Origin: Undaria pinnatifida
Lineage: Eukaryota > Sar > Phaeophyceae > Laminariales > Alariaceae
DNA: 64,000 nt
Reading direction: 5' to 3'
NCBI GenBank assembly: GCA_012845835.1
Contig: JABAKD010000019.1
Location: forward strand, 8,413,346-8,477,345
Shown: positions 42,501-52,800 of the stretch, in pieces
Layout of the letters: each line of letters starts with the position of its first letter
Position numbering within the stretch: the first letter of the stretch is position 1
The notes under the pieces: model-generated
Database searches by the model: none
What the model was told of the DNA's origin: nothing
What the model saw: the letters and a program-made list of their open reading frames with translations, nothing else
Translations under genes and position numbers: made by a program

Positions 42501-43029
42501 ATGGGCCCCAAAAGGGTTGAAATATTCCGCAGTTTACAGGGCTCTCTGTGGCGGCATTAGCGAATGTATCCGTCAGACGCGCAAAAAACAGAAAACGGTA
42601 CGTAGACAGGTGTTTTATACGCCATTTTACGGGCACTTCGCGGAAACACCCCGCAGCGAATCACCTCAAAGGCGTACTGTTAATAATCCAACAAGCCTTA
42701 AGGGAAAAATGATTTCACGGCATACCGCTTTCTGTCAAACAGCCCACCCCACTTCTCCTTACTCAGCTCTTCTTCGTGGCCAACGCGGGTCACTCGAACC
42801 CGCTTCTCCCCGCCCCAAACATCCAAAGCAAATACACCACGCGGGGGAACAGCAGGACCACAAAAATTAAAAAAAAAAACTAATCGCCCTTACCCATGAA
42901 TCCCGCCTTTTAGTTCTGCGCAAAAGGCAAGACAAAAAGACAATAAAAGGTAGAGCGTTCCCGGAACTCATGTTGTACACTGGTGCACACCATACGAGCG
43001 GAGGAAGAAGGATTTTACCACGCCGCTTC

Positions 43030-43600
43030 CGCCACCGTTTCTGCAGATCGAAAAATAAGTCACGTCGATTCCGCCGGGGGATCTAAGGCTGGGAAAAAAA
43101 ATCACGCCGAATTCGTTACCGCCTGTGGAGCTGGAATGATAAGATAGGACGGAGCGTGGCAACTATCGTGGCGTCTCCCTCGTGGCTCACACCGGAAAAA
43201 TCCTCCTCGCAGTTATCGCGGGTCGCCTTAGTGACTACTGCGAACGCGAGAACATTTTGCCAGAGGAACAGCGTGGGTTTAGACCCCAGCGCTCGACGGT
43301 TGACATGATGTTCATCATGGTACGATCCCTGCAGGAACTGGCGCAGAAGCTACCGACTTGGGGGTCGGAAGAATGAGTCACGCTGATTCCCCACCTCTGG
43401 TCGAAAGAATGAGTCACGCTGATTCCCCATCTCTGCCGAATCTAGGGATGGCATAATATGTCACGTCACCTCAATTCTGCTCCGGTACCGATCCTGAATC
43501 TGGAGTTGGAAAGAAAGATAGAAAGTACGATGTCACATCGATTCCGTTCCACTACCGATTACGGGGTTGGAAAAAACTACCATGAACAAGCGTAACAATC
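43030..43600 (-). repeat. Degenerate copies of the hydrolase stop-codon region
   Basis: On the plus strand the hydrolase 3' end reads TGTCATGCCGATTCGGCTGC then CGATTGTGAAGTTCTGG (43,704-43,741). Related segments occur at ~43,056 (AAGTCACGTCGATTCCG), ~43,374 and ~43,408 (GAGTCACGCTGATTCCCC), ~43,458 (TGTCACGTCACCTCAATTC) and ~43,530 (TGTCACATCGATTCCG ... CTACCGATTACGGGGTTGG). They lie just beyond the gene's end and look like tandem echoes of it. Confidence 0.6.
43149..43355 (+). pseudogene. LINE reverse transcriptase fragment
   Basis: The frame reads [40 protein letters not shown], then [27 protein letters not shown], a conserved early RT motif, and the [14 protein letters not shown] block are typical of non-LTR retrotransposon RTs. 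The catalytic YxDD segment and the endonuclease are absent, so this is a ~70-codon fragment of the fingers/palm region. It lies between echo copies of the hydrolase 3' end. Confidence 0.8.
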
Positions 43601-43705
43601 ACTCGTCGACGCAAAGTCAACGAACTGAGCGTATATTTCCAGATCGCCCGGAAAAAAAACACCAGGTCTTGATCCAGTTTAGGCAACTCCCCGGGAAATA
43701 AGGTG

Positions 43706-43843
43706 TCATGCCGATTCGGCTGCCGATTGTGAAGTTCTGGTCTGCTCATGTACGTGTTCTCCGAACCGCGCCAACTCTGTGGCGAGCCAGCCCTTATCGT
43801 TCTCCTTCTTGTTTGCGGTCACAAAGGCACAGTGCCCTCCGTG
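43706..43843 (-). CDS. Hydrolase exon 10 (catalytic His, stop)
   Basis: Acceptor GCGCGCTTTCAG. HGGHCAFVTANKKENDKGWL then ATELARFGEHVHEQTRTSQS and AAESA end at TGA. GGH supplies the triad histidine. It joins exon 9 in phase 0. Confidence 0.93.
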   Translation of the reverse strand, partial: HGGHCAFVTANKKENDKGWLATELARFGEHVHEQTRTSQSAAESA

Positions 43844-46800
43844 CTGAAAGCGCGCGGCAAAAAGGAAGGGTGGGGGTCGGGGTGAGGGTGGAGGTGAGAG
43901 TGGGGTGGGTGCGCGGGTGAGTGTGGGTTTTTGGGGTTGGTGTGGGTGTTGGGATGGGTGTTACAACAACGGCAGCACACCAAGAACACATCGGCAAAAT
44001 AACACCTCCAACACCACCACTAACAATAACAACAGCAGCAACAACAACAACAACAACAGCTAACAATCTAACAGCCCGTCCGGACCTCAGGAAGTAACAC
44101 TTGGCCCGAGGATAGAAAGACGCAAAGGCGAGAGCTGCCCAACTCCGCCACACCAAACAATCGTTTGCACAAAAAAAGTGTTTCAGAAACAAAAACGGCC
44201 GTCACCTCGTGGTAGGATAACCGCACTGGTGCCCCACGCAGGTCTTCCAAGGTCGGCAGCTTCTTCGGGTCCATAAAGGGGTCGTTGATTGCCTGGTGGT
44301 AGATTGGGGGGGCAGATCGAAATATCAGATTGGACGAGGAGATCGCGCAAGCAGGTTGGGATACAATATAGTGACAGCGGATTGGGCGAGCAGATCGAGA
44401 TACGAGTAGCTCATTGAGATAGCAGATTGAGACAGCAGACCGGTTGGGTAGATTAAAATATTGTACTACTGTAGCTTGATACCCGGTGTTCAGTCGGTAA
44501 CCCCTATACACAGCAGTAGTTGGTACCCCGAACTAAGACCACCCCGTGACAAGTCGAATGGGTGCTCTTAGACCGTTGCTAATGGCAAGGCGATGTTTCA
44601 GAACATTATCAAATTTCGAAGACATCAGCCAACATAATCCTGTACGACTGCCTATCGGCCCATTTTTTTACGTTTCTTTTTGGACCCTTCCATTCTTTCC
44701 AAGAAAATGGAGTCCTAGCGGCAAATCTTGGGCAACATCTGCTTGGCAAATTCTCAAGCAAGTCTTGGATTTGAAGCGGCGAGATTTCGTGTTCTTCACA
44801 CATTCCGTTCGACGAAATCAACGACAGAGTCGCGAAATCTGAACGTGGCGAGATTTTCAGGGGCTCCGACTCACCCTTGTCGTACATTGCCCACACTATG
44901 GCGGGTGACGTGTGGCGGACGCCAACCAGGGTTCTGTTATTTTCTGTATGTATGTTCCTGTTTTTGCGGCTGGTGCGTAGAAAAAAGAGATAAAAAACTC
45001 TCCATCGCCCCCCAACTGGCAAAACGCATGCATTTGAGCAGACTTGACAGGAGACCACAGCACACCGCGGGCAGCCTCTCATGGGCCAAAGCATAGATCA
45101 GCATGAACTCTTCGGCGCTGTCACCTACATGCACGCGGCCTTGTCTGAAACGAAGAGGGCTAGCCGTCGGTTGGCTCTCTCTCGATATAGAAGGTCATTC
45201 ACGCTTGTTGGATAACGTCGACCGAGGCTTGATGAAAATTGACAAATTGCGCCTCTGGACAAGAAAGAACCATAACATATTTGTTAATAGTTTTTTTTCC
45301 CTATGGCGACCGTACGAAAGACTCTTCAGCAAAATACCCCAAAAAGGGTTTGGTAATTTTTGGGTTTGTCAACATCGTCTTGCTAAGGGCAACGGCCTAC
45401 ACTACGCATTGCTCTTATCTGAGGTAGGCAATGCATGCCCTTTACTCTGGCGGGACATGCCGATTTTCCGCTCTGAAGTTCCGAATGTTCTAACCTTGAG
45501 GCTCTTGAATCGGGGTACCCACTGAACTGTACTAGATTGGGATAGCAGGTAGCGCTAGGGGATGGACCTAGCAGATTGAAATACTACAGTTCTAGCTTAA
45601 TATACTAGATTAAGATAGCAGCTAGTGCTAGCGTATCGCATGTAGAGCAGACGAACATAAAGTATAGGGACAGCAAATAGAGATAGAGGGTAGAGATAGT
45701 GGCTTGGGTGGGCAGATTGAGACAGCAGATTAAGACTGAGTCCGCGTCACGCCAAGCGTCTTCGGGTCCATGGGTCACCGATTGCTTGCCACGGTGATAT
45801 AGCAGATTTAGCGAGCAGATTGAGACACGGGTCAGCAGATTTGATCAGCAGATTGGATGAGCAGAGTGGGCGAGAAGGTCGAGATAGCGGATTGAGTTAG
45901 CAGATTGAGACAGCAGATGGCGATAGTAGACAGCGATATTAGATGGAGATGGAAGATCGCAAGAGTAGACCGAGTGCGTGTCAGCGCCACACGAAGCGAG
46001 AAGCGCGCAATGTGTGATGGCGCCATTTGGGTACGAGCAAAGCCAGTAAAGGTCGGCAAATGGGACGAGGTTGGGGTGAGGGTTAGGTAGAGCTTGTTCG
46101 GCCATTTATCAGAACAATCCTTCTTTCAACACTGAAAACGCACGCAGAAGACATTTTTTTTTTTCTATACGCCCTTCTAGATGTTTTCTTACGTGCCCTG
46201 TATTGCAGGCGCACCTGTACGGCCAACAGCGGAACCCTGACACCCTTGAGGAACTGTCCGGACTGTGTTTTTCGGTAGTAGTCCTGGTAGTCGTCGAAAC
46301 CGAACACTGGAGCGATTACCATGTCATCGAACTCGCCTTTTCGCGAGAGAAACGAAAGGCAAAGAGGAGGGCAGGGCACGAGAAGGGAGGGAGAGAGAAA
46401 GGGGGGGGGGGGGGGGGAGGGGAAGGGGAGGGGGGGCAAGAAACGTATTGAGCGCCCAAATGTTGGAGGTGTCTCTTTTAGGAGTAGGAACGGTGCTCCG
46501 TTTCGAAAGGGATGCGAGGTCAATGGTCCAATAACTCAGGCAATTAACAAGTACGCCCCCACCCAAAACAACCCCCCCCCCCCGCGCGCGCAAACCACAA
46601 AGCAAAATCCCAACTATACAAATAAAATAGATAATATAGCAACACAGCAAGAAAAGAGAACAAAACAAACTGACCAACGGTGGCGACCTTGAAGCCTGTA
46701 CAGGTTGATCACCTCGCCACATCAACAACAAAACCAAGTTCCCACTTCATTCCAAAAAACAAGCACAACTATAATACACCCCCCCCAATGAAACAACAGG

Positions 46801-49800
46801 ATGCGCACGAAAAACACATGTTCCAGTTTACGAAATATATATCAGGTACGGAAACATTTCTGCGGCAGATGCTGCAACGCTTAATTGACGCGATTCCACA
46901 GAATAATGAAACGCGGGTACCTATGGTTGCGACCTTCTGAAAACTCCCCAGGTTGATCACCTCCGCTAAGAAATCACCAAAATCAACCGCAGCCCCCCCA
47001 CCCAAAACCAAGCAGCAAAATGTAAACAAACTACAACAAAAAACTCACAAAAAAACAGAACACAGAAAACAAAAACAACACAAAACGAAATGAAACGAAA
47101 CGAAACGAACGAACGAACCAACAAGGAAACGACACAAGTCAATATAAAACAACCAAACAAACAAAAAAAGAAGAAGCAAATAAACAGTCAGTGAGTCGGT
47201 GGTCACCTATTGTGGTGATCTTCCGAAGCCGGTCCATGTCGATGACCTCCGCCACGCGCGGGTCCGTGAGCGACTTGCGCACCATCTTGGGGATGAGGCT
47301 GCTCAGGAAGTTCTTGGCGTACACCTGCTTCCCGAACCCGGTGTCTACGCGCTGCACAAAAATAGGAAAACAAAACAAGGGCAAACGCGAAAAACGAATT
47401 TTCGATAAACAATTCAGCACTTAAACTGTACAGCAGCAGGGGTCTCCCGGTAAGGCGGTGGTGCGCCAGAGCAACATGACCGCCTTATTGGGGGAAGCCG
47501 ACTTATCCCATTTCAGGTCATGAGTGCAATTCCCCAGTCGCGCCAAGCGATTTTGATCGCCTTATATCGGAATACCGTCTTATATAGGGATACCGCACTA
47601 TTGGGGGACCCCTGCTGTACCAGAATGCCAGGATATCGGGCATTGTACGTGGCGAAAACGTAAAAAACGAAAAGTAGAATCTCCCGGGGGGAAAAATGCA
47701 GCAAGACATTGTGCAGCGCAACAAAGTCCTGGGGATGAGGCTGTTGAGGAAGTTATTCGGATACACCGCCTTCTCGAACCCGGTGTTTACATCCGGCTCA
47801 ACAATTGCCAAACAAAACAAAACAAAACAAAAAGGAAAAGCAAAAAAATGTATGGTACCAGGTATGTAAATGCCTTGAGCAAAAAATGCACTTTTTGACG
47901 CGTCCTACGATAGAGGTGCACCGCTTGTTTGCTGAGGTCTCTCACTTTCGGAGCTTAAGACACGCCCATCCCAAAAACAGATTTGGAGAAAACTAAAACT
48001 GCTACCGGATGAAACATCCCATGCTCTAGTTGTACAACGACAATCAGCCAATAAAATGACCTATTTTCGACGATTTTGGGTTAAGGAGCCCCGCCATTCA
48101 CAAAAAAAATCAGACGAAAAGTGCTACCTCTATCGTAGCACGAGTTTTTGTTTTGTTTTGAGGGCATGTTGTTCCCCGCTGCCCGAGGTTTTCTCGCACT
48201 TTCGGCTGCGGGGCAAGCAAGGAGTCCGTCGGCACATTACGATGCATGTCTGGATTCCGGCCGAGCTCCGTGGCACGTGCTCTGAGAAATTGCGTTCCGC
48301 CTCGCTGAGCCGAGTTGGTGCTCGGAAAACCCCACGTAGTTTCGTTATGTTTCAATAGCCCGCTTTGTTCTCTCATTTTTGTATCCGCTCCGCTTTCCCG
48401 CCCGCTGTATACCAGTCCAATTGTGTTCAGCTCTTACCCTCTCTGCCGTCTGCTACGACGCAGCTACATACAGTCAGCAGTAGCAACTGCAGCAGCAGTA
48501 CATCTCAAGCATCATGCGTGTCTGTTGCACCTGGCCCTGTGACTTCGGTTGTACACCTCGAACTGAACAAGTAACGCACCTCGCCTGGCAAAACTGCCTC
48601 CCTCCGTTTGTCTACCTGGGAGATTAGCACCTAGCTACTATTTCTCGAGTTGCTGTGCTCTTAGCACCTACGAGGTAGTCCTACCGGGCAAGAGCCATAG
48701 AGCAAGGCCCTTGCTGCCGCTTGCCTTGTTTCGCCGAGCCGAGCAGGGCCCATTAAAACTCATATATGTTTGTTCTCGTTCTGCTGCTGCGCTACTTCAC
48801 CATACATGGCTCCCCAGGCTCTGTACTTGTGGCAGCCACGGTACAACAGCAGCCGCGCTGTGAGTTTTCTCCTTTGCGACAGCCACAGACCGAGCTTCTC
48901 TGTGCACCAGGTATGTGTGAGTGGAGTGAGTGCTGCCACAAAATCAGTATATAAAACCAAGACAGCAGCGGCAACAGGATTACAACGGCATCAAGCTCTT
49001 GCCAGTAGACACGGTGTGTATGTGTGTGTGGTTGATGCATAGCAGGAGATCGAGCCACGACAACATTTTCATGTCCAACGCAAAAATCAAATCGCATATC
49101 GTCAGACCTCATACCAGGTGCACGAGATATACAGCAGCAAAATAATGTAACTCCTACATATCATTGGAACGCTCATGTTCCCTCCTTTTCGACTTGCGAC
49201 GTCCCCCGGGATATCAAGTGAACCCCATCCAAAAGGGGAACCTTGTATTGTATACATGATACGTAGTCCAGCCTATACTCGTACAGGATCTCCTTTCGGA
49301 GGGGTGTAGCGATTAGACTAAACAACGATAGCAAGTTTTTTCTTCTCTCAAAGCCAACCCAAAGCCAACCCAACAAAGGTGTAAGATACTACTCCGAGCA
49401 ATCCGAGCAGCAGTTAACACATAACTCGAATCCCATTTTGCCGCCTCCTTGTACCGCAACCCATCGGACTCACCAGCTGGCAGCATACGGCGCCGAAACG
49501 TAAATGTACGCAGCCCCCCCCCCCCCGCCCTGCCGCTCCCGCCCCCCGTCCCGTTCCCGCCCCTTTCCTACCTACCCCTCACCCGCAGCGCTCGAATATA
49601 ATGTCACGGCCTCCTTATACAGCAAAGCTGTCGGGTTCTTGAGGCGGAATCGCGCATAGAAGGGCCAATTCTGGCGTAGTATTTGTTGTGCAACATCTAG
49701 TCTAAGATGTCCCCACGCTCACCAGTTGGCAAGAGACAGCGTCGAAGGGTATGCACGTAACAGCCCCCCCCCCCCCCCCCCCCCCCCCCCTCTCCTCCTC

Positions 49801-52800
49801 TACCCCCTCCACCCACCCCCTCCCCCCACCTAACCCTCTGCCCCCCCCCGGCAAACCCATCGGGCTCACCAGTTGGCAGGAGACAGCGTCGAAAGGTACA
49901 CACGTTACAGCGCCCCCCATGATCCCCAAATCCTGCGCTCGCTCCCCCAGTTCCCCCAGAAACTTTCCCAGAAAATGAAAGAATATTCGAGACATTTTCC
50001 AAAACAATAGGATGGGGACAACAGGCCGAAGAGAATGTCAATTTCACAGAACGCGTACAATTTTTTTCCAGATATTTTCCGAAATGCATATATGGGGCAG
50101 GACGCCAACGGCGACATCAACGAGAATATTCAAGATGGAGGCGGTGGCAGCAGCGGGGAAAGCTGGGGGGGGGGCTATGTGCGTGGGAAGGGGCGGGGGA
50201 CGGGGTGTATACGGAGGGCAATGGGCAGATATCCTGCGCTTGCTACCCCAGTTCTCCCACAAACTTTCACAGAAAACGCGAAGAACATTCGAGACATTTC
50301 CCGAAACAATGTGATGGGACAAAGCGTCGAAATTGATGTCAACAATAAGGTTAACGGCGGCGATGACGGCGGAGGGGTGGGGGCGGGGCGTACTCATCCG
50401 TTGCGTGCTTTAATCGTTTAGTGCACGGGGGAGTGGGGGCGGGGGCAGGGGGCGGAACGTACTCATTGGTTGCTTGCCACATCCAGTTAGCCATTTACCA
50501 CGCATCGCTTTCGAGGCGGGGCTGGAGGGGGGTAAGGGGATGTGTGTGGGGGGTGGACATATCCCTTTCGAAACGGGGGGGGCATGGGGGTGGGGGGGTG
50601 GGGCGAGGGGTAGGTGGGGTGGGGAGTCGTGTGGGGGATCGTGTGCTTGTAGGGGGGAGGCGAGAGAGCGAGGGGCAGAGGAAGGCGGGTGTTGTTCGGC
50701 TGACACTTCGAAAAAAAATCGTGGGGTGTGTACCGGATACCGGGCGGTGGTACAGTAGTAGCGTCATCGCATCATCGCCCTCAAATACGCCTCTCACCTT
50801 CGCGATAACGTTCCCTCCCAAGCTAAATCCTGAGAGGAATAATGGACTATTGGGATGCCTGTTCCGAGTGGACATGAGTTGACAGCACGGGAGCGGTGGG
50901 GTGGGGGGGGCAATAGAGGGGCGGCGTGGTTGGAGAGTGGAGGGGGGTGCGGGGCAGGGGGGTTGGGGAGGTATTTTAGTTTTTATCAGGGTTCTAACGT
51001 GAGGAGTTGCATACCTCACCCAAACAAAGACATGGACTAAAACATGTGCACACGCGCAACCCGACTAACAGCCACATGGCCTGCGCATTTAACGAACAAG
51101 ACAAGACGGCAAAACGGAAACCGGAGTGCTGAGATGCTTTAGGAGCCCCGTCAGGCACATCGTTTTGGACCCAACCCCCCCCCTCGACGCGTGAAACGTT
51201 TCCCTCGCCTTGCTCTGAGGGTTCTGCAAACGAGCTCGAGGTCGTCTGTGAACCCCAGGTGGTAGGCTCGGAGCGTGAGGTTGTCCTCGCCCGAGCAGCT
51301 CCTGAAGCATACCACCGCTACTCGGAAGCCCTTCCTTTGGTACCTGTCGAGGCAAAGCACAGCGCAGACGAAGCCGCAGAAACGCCATTTTTGAGACGGC
51401 TGTTTACCACCTAAGGTGTGGAATGGGAGCGAATGCGTGCTATACAGATACGAAAAACGTACTTGGTGTACAGTACGACTTGTCTGGTACATGATACCAG
51501 GTACGGGTATTAAATGAGAAATGGCAGACGAGGCCGCCAAAACACTCGAAACGAACAAGGAACATAGGCAATATACGCGGCCCGCTGTGGCAGTCATACA
51601 CGCAAGCCGAACACAAACGGTTGAGAAACGGATGAAAAAAAACATGTAGGGCAAGATTCTCAGAAAAATACTGAGCCTTGTTAGGCAGTGCGGCATTTCG
51701 AAAAACCGTGCAGTATTGCACCGAGCCGTACCGCACCGCGCCGTACCGTACCGCAGCACACCGTACCGTATACTGAAATAACTTGCCGCATAATATCATA
51801 GCGTAACGTACTGTACCGTACCATACCATACCGTACCGTACCACGATCGATGAAGGTTCCGCGTCAGCTTTGCGCCGCGCTAGTTTACCAAACTTGCACA
51901 TCGCTATCCTCACGAATACTTTACTTTGAGTAGGGTCCCACGCCACCCCCCCCCCCCTCCTTACCACCCCTTCTCCCCTCCTCTCCCCCCGCCCCCTTCC
52001 ACTACCCTCACGGTAGCGTCGTTATTGCGGTGAGAGATGCCGAGCTCGTCCACTCCAACCCGTGGGTCAGTATTTCAAAAATAACTCTACACTGTCTAGT
52101 GCACGACGTCCCCCGCTCCGTTGCCCTCGACCCCCCGCCTTTTCCGCCCCTCCCGACCCTCTCCCCACCCCGCCTCCAATTGAGTACACCCCCCCCCCCT
52201 TCCTTTAGACTCGATAGCGCCATTCTCGTGATCAGAGGTGCGGAGCTCGTCGATTTTAACCCGTGGGTCAACCCCGCAAATTGTTTTTTTTTCTATTATT
52301 AGTGCACGATGCCCCCCCCCCCCCCCCCCCCTCTTTTTTCCCTCCTCTCCAATAGACTCACGCTAGCGCCATTCTGGCGGTGAGAGGTGCCGAGCTCGTC
52401 GACTCCAACCCGTGGGTCAGAATCGCAAAAGGCGCTGAGCTATTCCCGTCACCGCTACCTCCGCTGCCACCGTTTAGGGACTCCGGCCTTCCAGGAGCAT
52501 CCAGGAAATCGATGTCAACAAAATCGCCATCCGGTGTGTCCCACCTCTCTCGTCGATATAATATCTGTGGTGTGTATTGTGTGGAGGCGGTGTTTTTTTG
52601 GGGGGGGGGAGGAAAGGGAAAATTAGACTTTTTCGCTTCGGGTGATACAACACGGTGCACGCATGAGGAGGCGGTGGTTGGGGCAGGGGTGCAAGAGAGT
52701 GCAAGCTGTGCCAGACGGACACCGAATTGTGTTTCTAAGGGACGCGCATCATAACCATTGAGCCAATGGTCAGCGCCGACTGCTACCCCAGTGGTTATTA

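Noticed and set aside
46324-46737. Minus-strand 137-codon frame spanning the start of hydrolase exon 8
   Set aside because: It is intron sequence through G/C runs in a different frame from the true exon.
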